Part shown: positions 7,822-15,351 of the stretch, piece after piece
Position numbering within the stretch: the first letter of the stretch is position 1
Layout of the letters: each line of letters opens with the position of its first letter
Source of the DNA: an uncultured Clostridia bacterium
GTDB taxonomy: Bacteria; Bacillota; Clostridia; Oscillospirales; Acutalibacteraceae
DNA length: 22,552 nt
Reading direction: 5' to 3'
NCBI GenBank assembly: GCA_904420155.1
Contig: CAJFUH010000067.1
Location: 1 to 22,552, forward strand
Program-made: the position numbers and the translations under genes
The notes under the pieces: generated by a model
The model's input: the letters and a program-made list of their open reading frames with translations, nothing else
Told to the model about the DNA's origin: nothing
Database searches by the model: none

Positions 7822-7868
7822 AACAGCAGTACGGAAAGAAACTAAAATGTTCTTTCCGTACTGCTGTT
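7822..7868. terminator. 19-bp perfect inverted repeat, likely operon terminator
   Basis: AACAGCAGTACGGAAAGAA (7822-7840) is matched exactly by its reverse complement at 7850-7868, with a 9-nt loop. It begins 55 nt after the DUF4340 stop codon. T-tracts are modest: TTATTACTT on the plus strand and GTTTTTAGG on the minus strand, so it may act in both directions between the convergent genes. Confidence 0.65.
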
Positions 7869-8068
7869 ATTACTTGTGGGGAAATGTAAAAAAACAAGGG
7901 ATTCGTCCATTTGGCGGACTGGTAAGCTTAGCAAAAGAGGATGGGTGTGAGATAGGAGGGTAGAAACAAAGTGTTTTAGGAGTGATAGGAGCAGATGGAA
8001 AGATCTTGGGTAGGCAGGAAGGGCGCACGGATGGGGAAGGAGTAAAAACTTATCGGGATATCCCAAAA

Positions 8069-8152
8069 GCCTCTGGAAGTTCTCGGAAAAGGGGACTTCA
8101 AAGGCCCTGTGAAAAACTGTCAGGCCGATAGAAGCCCTTCTTCCAGCCTGAC
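8069..8152 (+). ncRNA. Possible structured RNA: two adjacent hairpins
   Basis: Hairpin one: GCCT (8069-8072) pairs with AGGC (8102-8105), and inside it GAAGTTCTC (8076-8084) pairs with GGGGACTTC (8091-8099) around the loop GGAAAA, nine pairs including two G-U. Hairpin two: GTCAGGC (8119-8125) pairs with GCCTGAC (8146-8152), with a small GAA/TTC stem inside. The G-U pairs would be A-C mismatches on the other strand, which favours plus-strand RNA. No promoter is evident and no known RNA family was recognised. Confidence 0.25.
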
Positions 8153-8216
8153 GATTCCCGCATAGCTTCCAATTCTAATAGGCGTATAAACAAGGGGGCA
8201 AGAGAGATAAAAACAA

Positions 8217-8259
8217 AAAGACGTTTCCGAAAAGCTGTCAAAGCAAAGGAAACGTCTTT
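8217..8259. terminator. Bidirectional terminator-like hairpin
   Basis: AAAGACGTTTCC (8217-8228) pairs exactly with GGAAACGTCTTT (8248-8259); the 19-nt loop contains a small GCT/AGC stem. On the minus strand it is followed by CTTTTTGTTTTT, making it a good terminator for the yfhO gene that ends at 8347. On the plus strand a T-rich stretch (TTCTTTTTTTG) follows about 9 nt later. Confidence 0.75.
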
Positions 8260-8346
8260 CTATATTGTTCTTTTTTTGTGATGCCCTGGGACTACTGAAA
8301 AGGAGGCCCAGGAAATGGACAGATCAGTACTTCTTCTAACAGAAAA

Positions 8347-10845
8347 TTATAGTTTTGGGGAAGGGGGACTGACGGCGCCAGGAAGCCCGGAATCTTCCGC
8401 CATATGGGTACTTTTCGGAGAGAGGGAGGCGATACGGTAAGTCTTCCGCTGCGTGTTGGGAGCAGGGGAAGTTGGGTGGCGCTTTTTCCATAGGCGGAAG
8501 AAAAACAGATAACCTGCAAATACCAGGATGCATCCTATGGTAACCCATAAGCCGGGGATCAGGCCGGGAGTGTCATACTGGAACCGGATGGTGCTGGTTT
8601 GTCCGGCAGGGACCCGGACCGCCATAAATCCGATATTGGCTTTTTCAATGACCGCTTCCTCCCCGTTTACGGTAGCAGACCAGCCGCCTTCATAGGGCAC
8701 GCTGAAAAATACCAGCTGATCTTTCCCCTCCGGTACGGTGATTTCCGCGGTAAATCCGGAGTTATCGTGGGAAAAAGAAGAACAGGCCAGCTCTTTTCGG
8801 TCCAGGCAATCCTGAAAATAAGCGTTTTCGGAAAAGATATAAGAATTGGGATCATCCACCGGATCCAGGATATCCGCATTGCGGGCGATGGCGTCGTCGT
8901 CCAGGACAATGGATTTCAGCAAAAGAAGGTGGCGGTTGGCTTCCGGTACGCTGTCATATTGATATCGGGTAATATAAGAATCGTAGGTAAACCCATATGG
9001 GATATAATATTGATTTTCCCAGATATCAAACCCGTTTTGCGTGTCGTAATATACCCAGCCCGGCATAGCGGTGTCGGGTTGTTCCTTGGTGCCTGTGTAA
9101 AAGGATTTGTCGTCCCCTGTATAGTCAAACAGCCACCGGCAGGAGGTGAGGCCCCGCAGGCCGTAGGTGGAAGTGTCCGGCCGGGACCCCACGTCCCGGG
9201 TTACCCCAATGGTGGGGTAAAATTCCATGATGGAGCCGGGCACAATGGAATGGAAAGCCTGAATGGTGGGGATCTGCCAGAACATGGCCTGGTTATCCAT
9301 CCCGTTAAAGATATCGCTCCGGCAGTTTTCCGTATCAGGGAGATGGATATCGTCTTTCCCTTTTAAGCTGTAGGGGATAATAAAGTCATGGGTACTGTAA
9401 GACTGGGATTTTCCCAGACCGATCATATAGGCGGCGTATACCACGGTGATTACCGCCGTACCGGCTGCGGCCAGACGGATAAACCGGCGCCTGTCCTGTT
9501 TGAGGTACCCAATCAGGATAGCCAACAGCAGCAAACTGACCATGGCGATGGCTACATAAATCCAGAACCGGTCGGCATAATTCATCAGGCCGATCTGGAT
9601 ATCTTTGCCGTTATCGATGCTTTTTGGCATCAAACCGATGGGGAGGGCGATTCCCAGGGTGATGGCGGCGGTCCAGCGGATAGCCCGTTTCCAGTCCACC
9701 CGGGCATTTTCCAACGACATCAAAGTCGCCAGCGACATCATCAAGGTGAGCATATAGAACCATCGGGCGTAATAAGAGGAATTAAACAGCTGGAACGCGC
9801 TGTTGAGGATAGGGACCAGGGACATGAAAAACAGGATACAGAGCAGGCGTTTGAGCCAGTGACGCCGTTTGGTCTGGAACCAGGCGACGACGCCCGTCAT
9901 GCTGAATAACGGAAGCCAGGCGCCCAGGGACGCCCATTTGGCTTCGGAATCCGGGGTGAAATTGGGCCGGGCCGGGATATCCGGCGGGAAAAAGAAACTC
10001 TGTAGAATATGGACATAGCGCTGTTCCCAGCCGTATAATAGGGCGCTCCACCCCTGGGGAGGATTGTCCACCCGGGGATTCTGCGTCACCGCCAATATGG
10101 TGGGGAACAGCAGCACTGCCGTGCCTGCCACCCCCAGTACGGCTTCGAAGAACAGCCAGAAAAAATCTTTGACGGATATTTTCCAGCTTTTGGCAAACAT
10201 CCGCACAAACCAATAGAGGATCACAAAGACCACTTGTCCTACAAAGAAGTAGTAGTTAAATAGGCAGCTGGCAAATACCGCCGCGGCGAAAACGCCCCGC
10301 CGGCGGGTGTACATATACTCGTCCAGCGCCGCCAGCAGCAGGGGGAATACAATGATGGCCTCATGAAAATGGTTGAAGAAGATATTATATATTGAAAAAC
10401 CGGAAAAGGCGTATAACATTCCCCCGATGAGGGCGTATCCCTGTTCCCGGACATACCGGCGCAAATAAATATAACCCGTGAGGGAAGCGCACCCGAATTT
10501 TAAAATCAGAAGGGGGCCCATCAGGTAGGGGACCGCTTGGCTTGGGAAGGGGATAGTCAGCCAAAAGAAGGGGCTTCCCAGCAGATAAAAGGAATAAGAG
10601 CCGATGGTGTTGGCCCCCAGATCAGTGGTCCAGCTCCAGAAAAGGTTGCCGCTGCGTACAGCGTCATGGATCATTTGATAAAACGGCACCTGCTGGACGT
10701 TGAAATCCCCGTAATAAAGAAAATACCCCTGGTCATAAATGATAAACGGTAGAAAGAACACAAGGGACACCAATACCCCCAATAAAAAGGCTTTGAGGAA
10801 GTACCGGTTTTTATAAGAAAAACTTTGTAACCTTGTTGGATTCAC
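8347..10845 (-). CDS. yfhO: YfhO-family multi-pass membrane protein (GTG start)
   Basis: 832-residue integral membrane protein of the YfhO family, thought to be GT-C-like enzymes that decorate wall or lipoteichoic polymers with sugars; B. subtilis YfhO has been linked to lipoteichoic acid glycosylation. The N-terminal part has about a dozen hydrophobic helices. After the first helix comes GDFNVQQ with D47, the position where GT-C enzymes place a key acidic residue, then LFWSWTTDLGANTIGSYSFY, a typical YfhO stretch. A soluble region lies at about residues 480-770, followed by a last helix (LIPGLWVTIGCILVFAGYLFFF) and a charged cytoplasmic tail of about 45 residues. The start is GTG: AGGAGG on the complement (10854-10859) is 8 nt upstream. 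The sugar donor and acceptor are not known. Confidence 0.88.
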   Translation of the reverse strand: MNPTRLQSFSYKNRYFLKAFLLGVLVSLVFFLPFIIYDQGYFLYYGDFNVQQVPFYQMIHDAVRSGNLFWSWTTDLGANTIGSYSFYLLGSPFFWLTIPFPSQAVPYLMGPLLILKFGCASLTGYIYLRRYVREQGYALIGGMLYAFSGFSIYNIFFNHFHEAIIVFPLLLAALDEYMYTRRRGVFAAAVFASCLFNYYFFVGQVVFVILYWFVRMFAKSWKISVKDFFWLFFEAVLGVAGTAVLLFPTILAVTQNPRVDNPPQGWSALLYGWEQRYVHILQSFFFPPDIPARPNFTPDSEAKWASLGAWLPLFSMTGVVAWFQTKRRHWLKRLLCILFFMSLVPILNSAFQLFNSSYYARWFYMLTLMMSLATLMSLENARVDWKRAIRWTAAITLGIALPIGLMPKSIDNGKDIQIGLMNYADRFWIYVAIAMVSLLLLAILIGYLKQDRRRFIRLAAAGTAVITVVYAAYMIGLGKSQSYSTHDFIIPYSLKGKDDIHLPDTENCRSDIFNGMDNQAMFWQIPTIQAFHSIVPGSIMEFYPTIGVTRDVGSRPDTSTYGLRGLTSCRWLFDYTGDDKSFYTGTKEQPDTAMPGWVYYDTQNGFDIWENQYYIPYGFTYDSYITRYQYDSVPEANRHLLLLKSIVLDDDAIARNADILDPVDDPNSYIFSENAYFQDCLDRKELACSSFSHDNSGFTAEITVPEGKDQLVFFSVPYEGGWSATVNGEEAVIEKANIGFMAVRVPAGQTSTIRFQYDTPGLIPGLWVTIGCILVFAGYLFFFRLWKKRHPTSPAPNTQRKTYRIASLSPKSTHMAEDSGLPGAVSPPSPKL

Positions 10846-10974
10846 GGGCTACGCCTCCTGTTTTGTTATAGAGAGATGGGATTTCAACCGCCGGAAAAAC
10901 GGATCCTGGTCCTAAGGGGAAAACGGTTTCCCTTCCGATAAAAATCAAAAGTAGTCCTTCTGAGCTTTTTGTTT

Positions 10975-11003
10975 ATTATAGCATGCCGCCAGGGTACAGG
11001 CAA
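10975..11003 (-). promoter_or_regulatory. Promoter of yfhO
   Basis: On the minus strand TTGCCT (10998-11003) and TATAAT (10975-10980) are separated by 17 nt, with TGC directly before the -10 (extended -10). The transcript would start near 10968 and carry a leader of about 120 nt. Confidence 0.65.
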
Positions 11004-11105
11004 TGAGAAAAGAAAAATCTGGTAAAATACTGGAAATTCTTTTTGGCAAACAAATAAATATTTTTATTAAATAATGATAAATTCTAATAAATTTATGGCT
11101 GAAAG

Positions 11106-11118
11106 TTTGCCAGGCAAA
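11106..11118. promoter_or_regulatory. Operator-like dyad TTTGCC-A-GGCAAA
   Basis: A perfect 13-nt dyad with one central base lies about 37 nt upstream of the yfbR -10 element. A related half site, TGGCAAAC, lies at 11044-11051 and forms an exact 8-bp inverted repeat with GTTTGCCA at 11105-11112. The regulator is not recognised. Confidence 0.4.
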
Positions 11119-11154
11119 GGTTAAAATGTTCATGTAAAAATAATCAATTTGTAT

Positions 11155-11160
11155 TATAAT
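11155..11160 (+). promoter_or_regulatory. -10 element of yfbR promoter
   Basis: A consensus TATAAT lies 35 nt before the yfbR start codon. No convincing -35 is visible 16-18 nt upstream, so an activator or a weak promoter is possible. Confidence 0.45.
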
Positions 11161-11195
11161 GGGTACACACAAAAAGGAAAGAAGGGATTGTCCGC

Positions 11196-11780
11196 ATGGA
11201 ACGCAGCCATTTCTTTGCCATACTGTCCAGGATGAAATATATCAACCGGTGGGGACTCATGCGCAATACCCGGGAAGAAAACATCAGCGAACACAGCCTG
11301 GACGTGGCGATTTTAGCCCATGCCCTCGCGGTGCTCCGTAACCGGAGATTCGGGGGCAAAGCGGATCCTGAACGTGCCGCTTTGCTGGGGATTTTCCACG
11401 ACGTCACGGAAATCTATACCGGGGACCTTCCTACCCCGGTTAAATACGATAATCCCAAGATTCGGGACGCCTATCGGGAAGTGGAACAGGCGGCCCGGGA
11501 AAGGCTGCTGTCCCTGCTGCCGGAGGATCTACGTCCAGACTATGAGGGCATATTGGGATATACGGAAGAAGACGCGCAGCTTTTGCCGCTGGTAAAGGCG
11601 GCGGATAAGCTGTCGGCGCTCATCAAATGTGTGGAAGAGCGGCACATGGGGAACACGGAATTCGCGCAAGCGGAGGAGGCTTTGCGGAAATCGGTGAGCG
11701 CGATGGCTCTGCCAGAAGTGGATTGCTTTTTAGAGGAGTTTCTCCCTTCCTACAGTTTGACACTGGATGAACAGGAATAG
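11196..11780 (+). CDS. yfbR: 5'-deoxynucleotidase, YfbR family (HD domain)
   Basis: Metal-dependent HD-domain phosphohydrolase that releases phosphate from deoxynucleoside 5'-monophosphates, a nucleotide pool-balancing step in the cytoplasm. The 194-residue protein lines up with E. coli YfbR along its length, including the start (SHFFAILSRMKYINRWGLMRN) and the GDLPTPVKY segment. Metal ligands H33, H68, D69 and D137 and the active-site residues R18, W19, E72, T75 and D77 fall at the same numbers as in the E. coli enzyme. The ATG at 11196 has GAAGGG about 9 nt upstream. A terminator follows at 11801-11828, so it is probably transcribed alone. Confidence 0.95.
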   Translation: MERSHFFAILSRMKYINRWGLMRNTREENISEHSLDVAILAHALAVLRNRRFGGKADPERAALLGIFHDVTEIYTGDLPTPVKYDNPKIRDAYREVEQAARERLLSLLPEDLRPDYEGILGYTEEDAQLLPLVKAADKLSALIKCVEERHMGNTEFAQAEEALRKSVSAMALPEVDCFLEEFLPSYSLTLDEQE

Positions 11781-11800
11781 CGCCGTACAGGATATCGTTT

Positions 11801-11828
11801 GACAGGCGGAGGGGAAAACGCCTGTTTT
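11801..11828 (+). terminator. Terminator after yfbR
   Basis: ACAGGCG (11802-11808) pairs with CGCCTGT (11819-11825), extendable by a G-T pair, and TTT follows. The loop is 10 nt. A perfect TTGACA overlaps the left arm but has no -10 at a proper distance. Confidence 0.6.
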
Positions 11829-11901
11829 AAATGAAAAAATGGCAAGGGAAGGATCCCCAAGTTTTGCGGAAACAAAAGGCCGGAAAAAGGAGCGTAAGCG
11901 G

Positions 11902-13017
11902 ATGAAACGTTTCAAAAACTGGAAAAACGGAACAGCGCCGTTGACGAAGACATCCCGAAAGAAAAGGTTACGGAGAAGGGTCTGGGGGATATCCCTCTTT
12001 GTTGTGGTTTTGCTGGCGGGCCTCATAACAGGGGGGCTGATGGCAGGGTATCAGATCTGGAAGGATATGTATGAGCCCCTGCCGGAAGAATCCGTGCCGG
12101 TGGACACTTCCTCCGTCTCCCAGGAGCAGAAGAATATCACTTTTGTGGGGGGAAGGCCGCCTGAACTAAATTTAGTATCTCCCGCAGCCGTTCCTGCGGA
12201 ATATCAGGAGCAATATACCAATATCCTTTTGATCATTTCCGACGGCGAAGAGCAAGCCGATCTGGTTTTGCTCACCATTGACCAGGTACATGAACAGATA
12301 AAGCTTACTTCCTTTCTCAAGGAACTTTGGGTCAAGATCCCAGAACTGGAGATAGATCATCAGTTAGACATGGCCTACGCATGGGGAGGGCCCAAACTCG
12401 CGGCGCAGACTATAGAGCAGAATTTTGGGGTTGGGATTGACCGCTATATTGAGATCGATTTCCAGAAATTCCCGGAATTGATTGACCAGCTGGGGGGCGT
12501 CGAACTGACCCTCAGCGAGGCGGAAGCCGATTATATCAACCGGCATGTGGATTCCCCCGGCAAGCTGGATGGTGCGGGCACCTATAACCTGTCTGGGCAG
12601 CAGGCTTTGTGCCATGCCCAGAACCGCACTACCCAGGTACATGATTTTGATTCCGTCGACCGGATGCGGGACGTTATCCTGGCTACTTTCCAGAGGGTCC
12701 AGACAACCAGCGATATGGTATGTCTGGGAAAACTGGCGCTGGATTCCACTTCTATGATTTCTACCGATATCGAACTGGATGAGTTGAGCAAGCTGCTCAT
12801 TGGATGTCTGGATTATTCCCGCTACGACATGTTTCTCTATCGGTTGCCCGACGGGGAGGACTATGAAAAGACCATTCTTCTGAGCGACGGGGAAGAAAAG
12901 CAAGTGCTTTTTATCCAGGATATGGATCAGGTGCGGGAACGCCTGCAAAGCTTTGTATATGGGGACTTTTATCAGAGCGGGGTTTCCCAAACAGAGGACG
13001 TGTTATATAATCCTTAA
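11902..13017 (+). CDS. LCP (LytR-CpsA-Psr) family protein, divergent
   Basis: 371-residue single-pass membrane protein whose outer domain belongs to the LCP family; active members transfer lipid-linked glycopolymers (teichoic acid, capsule) onto peptidoglycan. A basic N-terminus is followed by a helix at about residues 28-50, then the LCP domain from about residue 105. Two acidic positions typical of the active site are kept (D114, D120), but the usual S-x-x-R-D is SFLKE (K140, E141), the ARNR motif is AQNR (Q240) and the later D-Y-G-R is DFDS. This suggests weak or altered catalysis. The ATG at 11902 follows AAGGAG by 9 nt; an upstream in-frame ATG at 11839 lacks a ribosome site. The next gene is a more canonical paralogue, suggesting tandem duplication. 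Confidence 0.9.
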   Translation: MKRFKNWKNGTAPLTKTSRKKRLRRRVWGISLFVVVLLAGLITGGLMAGYQIWKDMYEPLPEESVPVDTSSVSQEQKNITFVGGRPPELNLVSPAAVPAEYQEQYTNILLIISDGEEQADLVLLTIDQVHEQIKLTSFLKELWVKIPELEIDHQLDMAYAWGGPKLAAQTIEQNFGVGIDRYIEIDFQKFPELIDQLGGVELTLSEAEADYINRHVDSPGKLDGAGTYNLSGQQALCHAQNRTTQVHDFDSVDRMRDVILATFQRVQTTSDMVCLGKLALDSTSMISTDIELDELSKLLIGCLDYSRYDMFLYRLPDGEDYEKTILLSDGEEKQVLFIQDMDQVRERLQSFVYGDFYQSGVSQTEDVLYNP

Positions 13018-13060
13018 CGGTATTTTTACAACTTTATTGCACGATATAGGTAGAATACCG
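13018..13060 (+). repeat. Inverted repeat after the first LCP gene
   Basis: CGGTATT (13018-13024) directly follows the stop codon and pairs exactly with AATACCG (13054-13060) across a 29-nt loop. It may be a weak terminator; no T-run follows at once. Confidence 0.3.
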
Positions 13061-13081
13061 GTAATTTTCGGGGGTTTTCAT

Positions 13082-13110
13082 TTGATTATTCCATAAAAAT
13101 GATGTATAAT
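13082..13110 (+). promoter_or_regulatory. Promoter of the second LCP gene
   Basis: TTGATT (13082-13087) and TATAAT (13105-13110) are separated by 17 nt. The transcript would begin near 13117, so the in-frame ATG at 13099 cannot be the start. Confidence 0.65.
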
Positions 13111-13194
13111 GACCTGCGTGGATCTTTTCCTATCCACAGCATAATCCTTGCCCGCTGCGGCAAACTGATTACACATGAAGAGGGTGGATGCCCT

Positions 13195-14499
13195 ATGCCA
13201 AATTACCCTCCTAGGGGTGGCCGTCCCAAGCGCGGACAACCTTCCCCGAAGGGAAAACGGAGAAAAAGGCCGGCGGCCTATGATTCCCGAAAGCCGTCTT
13301 CCTATCTGGAACGGGACAAAAGACAAGGTTACATAGACAGACCATATAGGGCGGGGCAATCCTTTGAAGAAAATTATTCCAATTCCTATGCCAAAAGGGC
13401 GCCTGCAGAAAGGAAGGGACGTACAATGGGAAAGAAGAAAAAGAAAACGTCGGTTGGCAGAAAAGTAGTCAATGCTGTTATTATTGTATTTTGCGTGCTG
13501 TTTATCGCCATGGGAGGACTAATGGTATGGGGACACAGCGCCCTTAGTTCCATGTATAAGCCTTTGAGCGACGGGGAGATCGATGATAATAACATTTTGC
13601 CCAGCGGCTTGACGCAAGAGGAGGTCAACGCAATTTTGCCAGGCGCGGGGGATAACCTGACCGACGATTTAATCAGTGATAAAGATGTTTATAATATTTT
13701 GCTGGTAGGCGCGGACGACGACGGCAACAGCGACACCATGATGCTGATTTCCATTGACAACAAGCACCAGAAGCTCAAGATGACTTCTTTTATGAGGGAC
13801 ACCGTGGTGGATATCCCGGGTAAAAACGGGATTTACCGTTATAAACTCAATTCTTCCTTTAATGCCGGTGGAGTGCCGTTGGTGATAGAAACCATTGAAC
13901 GCAATTTTGGCGTTAATATTGATAAATACGCAGAGGTAAACTTTGAATGCTTCCGGAAGGTAATCGATATTTTAGGCGGCGTAGAGGTCACGCTGACAGA
14001 ATCGGAAGTGGATTACATTAATGAACGGTGGCATGATGGCAACCCCTTGACCGGCGGGGCGGGGACATACAAATTGGATTCCGGCAAAGCGTTGGTCCAT
14101 GCGAGAAACCGCTCTTCGGGTATGTGGGATTATGGACGGACTGCCCGCCAGAGGGACGTTATTCGGGCCACCATTGAAGGGTTTAAAAACACCGACGTGG
14201 TAAGCATGTTGCGGATTGCGGCCAGCATGATGCCTTATGTCAATACCGATATGAATCCTCAGGAACTCAGCCAGCTCATTTATAAAGCCCCTACTTATAT
14301 GAATTATGAAATGGAGGAGTTCCGGATTCCTACCAACAACAATGTAGAAGAAAAAACGGTGCAGGAATTTGGAGGCGCGGTTCTAATTATTCCAGATATT
14401 GAGCAGGCCCGTGAGGATTTGGAAGACTTTATTTATAACGATATCATTCCAGAAGGCACCATGCCCAGCACCACAGACCGTGTACGCAGCGGAGAATAA
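13195..14499 (+). CDS. LCP (LytR-CpsA-Psr) family glycopolymer transferase
   Basis: Predicted to attach lipid-linked wall polymers to peptidoglycan outside the membrane. The 434-residue product has a strongly basic, Pro/Arg/Lys-rich cytoplasmic tail (residues 1-90), one helix at about 91-112 and the LCP domain from about 165. The family residues are all present: D174 and D180 in GADDDGNSDT, R201-D202 in SFMRDT, R304 and R306 in ARNR and R315 in DYGR. Two starts are possible: ATG 13195 with AGAGGGTGG upstream, and ATG 13426 with AGGAAGGG 7 nt upstream, which would drop the basic tail (357 residues). I prefer 13195 because the tail reads like real coding sequence. It has its own promoter and a strong terminator. 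It is about the same fold as the preceding paralogue but catalytically intact. Confidence 0.92.
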   Translation: MPNYPPRGGRPKRGQPSPKGKRRKRPAAYDSRKPSSYLERDKRQGYIDRPYRAGQSFEENYSNSYAKRAPAERKGRTMGKKKKKTSVGRKVVNAVIIVFCVLFIAMGGLMVWGHSALSSMYKPLSDGEIDDNNILPSGLTQEEVNAILPGAGDNLTDDLISDKDVYNILLVGADDDGNSDTMMLISIDNKHQKLKMTSFMRDTVVDIPGKNGIYRYKLNSSFNAGGVPLVIETIERNFGVNIDKYAEVNFECFRKVIDILGGVEVTLTESEVDYINERWHDGNPLTGGAGTYKLDSGKALVHARNRSSGMWDYGRTARQRDVIRATIEGFKNTDVVSMLRIAASMMPYVNTDMNPQELSQLIYKAPTYMNYEMEEFRIPTNNNVEEKTVQEFGGAVLIIPDIEQAREDLEDFIYNDIIPEGTMPSTTDRVRSGE

Positions 14500-14515
14500 A
14501 GAAAATAGGATCTAG

Positions 14516-14550
14516 AAAAATCCTCCGGATAAAAACCCGGAGGATTTTTT
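14516..14550 (+). terminator. Strong rho-independent terminator of LCP gene
   Basis: AAAAATCCTCCGG (14516-14528) pairs exactly with CCGGAGGATTTTT (14537-14549) with an 8-nt loop, ending in six T. It lies 17 nt after the stop codon. Confidence 0.92.
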
Positions 14551-14594
14551 ATCTCTCAAAACCAATCGAAAGACCAGGATGGGTGGGGCGGCGC

Positions 14595-14625
14595 AAAAAA
14601 GGACCTATGGTTTATCCATAGGTCC
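14595..14625 (-). terminator. Terminator of the PadR-like gene
   Basis: GGACCTATGG (14601-14610) pairs exactly with CCATAGGTCC (14616-14625) around a 5-nt loop. On the minus strand it is followed by TTTTTT (14595-14600), the classic form. Confidence 0.88.
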
Positions 14626-14803
14626 TCAAATTCATTGGAGATTCTGTCGCGATATCCTATTTTTAGATAGAAAGGGCGTCTCTTCTCCTTTTCAAAACAA
14701 GGCGTTTTTTTAAAAATAGAGGTATGTATCTGGATGAAAAGAGATTACAGAAAAATTTACTTTTTAGCAAGGTTCCTTAAAAGGATGAAAATAGGACTGA
14801 TTA

Positions 14804-15148
14804 TCATGCTAACTTTTTCCCTTTGTTTAACACGTCATCCAGGCCCTTTTGGAGAGAATAAAATTCTTCCAGCGCTAACATTAAGCATTCCTTCCCCTGG
14901 GGAGTAATTTCATAATAAGTTGTTCCTCCCTGATTCTTTTTGTGTATGGTCCCAGCTTTTTCTAATACAAATAAAGTGGAAATCACTTGCCATAAGGGAA
15001 ATACCCGATTGCTTTCTTCGTGAATAGCCAAACTGATTTCATAACTTGTTTTTGGTTTATCTAGTAATTTTAACACCATCAAACGCTTGGTCAATTCTAA
15101 ATAGCGATCCCGAAAATCTTGTGCAAATTCTTTACTTGAGCAACTCAT
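14804..15148 (-). CDS. PadR-like winged-helix transcriptional regulator
   Basis: 114-residue probable DNA-binding repressor. The middle part follows the PadR pattern: LMVLKLLDKPKTSYEISLAI, then W-Q-V-I-S-T-L-F-V-L-E-K-A-G-T-I, a wing with KKNQGGTTYYEITPQGKECL, and a C-terminal helix (LALEEFYSLQKGLDDVL) that could pair two subunits. ATG at 15148 has GAGGGA about 7 nt upstream. Its codons are visibly AT-richer than those of the neighbouring genes, which may mark recent acquisition. It lies downstream of, and on the same strand as, the DUF308 gene, but a terminator (15361-15386) separates them. PadR regulators often control nearby transporters or stress genes; the target here is unknown, and the family assignment is by pattern only. 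Confidence 0.75.
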   Translation of the reverse strand: MSCSSKEFAQDFRDRYLELTKRLMVLKLLDKPKTSYEISLAIHEESNRVFPLWQVISTLFVLEKAGTIHKKNQGGTTYYEITPQGKECLMLALEEFYSLQKGLDDVLNKGKKLA

Positions 15149-15210
15149 AATTATTCCCTCTTTTCCTTTATTTTGTTCCTATGAAAAATAACGGATTTTA
15201 ACCTTGGATC

Positions 15211-15268
15211 AAACAGTACAATTCCATTTCTAATGCTACCTTATATAAATTCTAGATTCATACTGTTT
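15211..15268. promoter_or_regulatory. Spaced inverted half sites upstream of the PadR-like gene
   Basis: AAACAGTA (15211-15218) and its exact reverse complement TACTGTTT (15261-15268) are 42 nt apart, about four helical turns, in the upstream region of the regulator gene. Autoregulation by the PadR-like protein is a reasonable guess but unproven. Confidence 0.3.
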
Positions 15269-15351
15269 ATGTACTAATTTTACTATAAAATAAGGTAAGA
15301 TACAATGGGTTTAACATATTTTTTTCATTATTTTCTTTTAAACGATATGTG

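Larger units (their letters stand above)
7768..8346. other. Gene-free, hairpin-rich gap between convergent genes
   Basis: No supported gene lies in these 579 bases. The stretch from about 7905 to 8050 is very purine-rich on the plus strand, which leaves open Leu/Pro/Ser-rich frames on the other strand that look like composition artefacts. Structured pieces are a 19-bp inverted repeat (7822-7868), two hairpins (8069-8105 and 8119-8152) and a terminator-like hairpin (8217-8259). Confidence 0.6.
10846..11195. other. Divergent intergenic region, yfhO / yfbR
   Basis: This 350-bp gap carries the yfhO promoter (10975-11003), the yfbR -10 element (11155-11160), and between them an AT-rich core flanked by TGGCAAAC (11044-11051) and GTTTGCCA (11105-11112). 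No gene is supported in the gap. Confidence 0.6.
14500..14803. other. Convergent intergenic region with two terminators
   Basis: The gap between the second LCP gene and the convergent PadR-like gene holds a plus-strand terminator (14516-14549) and a minus-strand terminator (14595-14625). CTATTTTTA (14657-14665) and TAAAAATAG (14711-14719) form a wide inverted repeat of unclear meaning. No gene is supported. Confidence 0.6.

Noticed and set aside
7842..8066. Minus-strand 74-codon Leu/Pro/Ser-rich frame
   Set aside because: Starts at a non-ATG codon without a ribosome site and simply mirrors the purine-rich plus strand; overlaps a hairpin.
8315..8440. Plus-strand 41-codon frame with a good AGGAGG 8 nt before its ATG
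   Set aside because: Most of it is antisense to the end of yfhO, no promoter is visible, and the product resembles no known small protein. The ribosome site alone is not enough.
8599..9909. Long plus-strand frames antisense to yfhO (255 and 173 codons)
   Set aside because: They lie opposite a well-supported membrane protein and have no homology or proper ribosome site; GC-rich codon mirroring explains them.
11069..11095. Fur-box-like AT-rich sequence (ATAATGATAAATTC...)
   Set aside because: Only partial agreement with the Fur consensus in a very AT-rich stretch; no iron-related gene nearby.
11799..11804. Perfect TTGACA upstream of the first LCP gene
   Set aside because: It overlaps the yfbR terminator stem and no -10 hexamer occurs 16-18 nt downstream.
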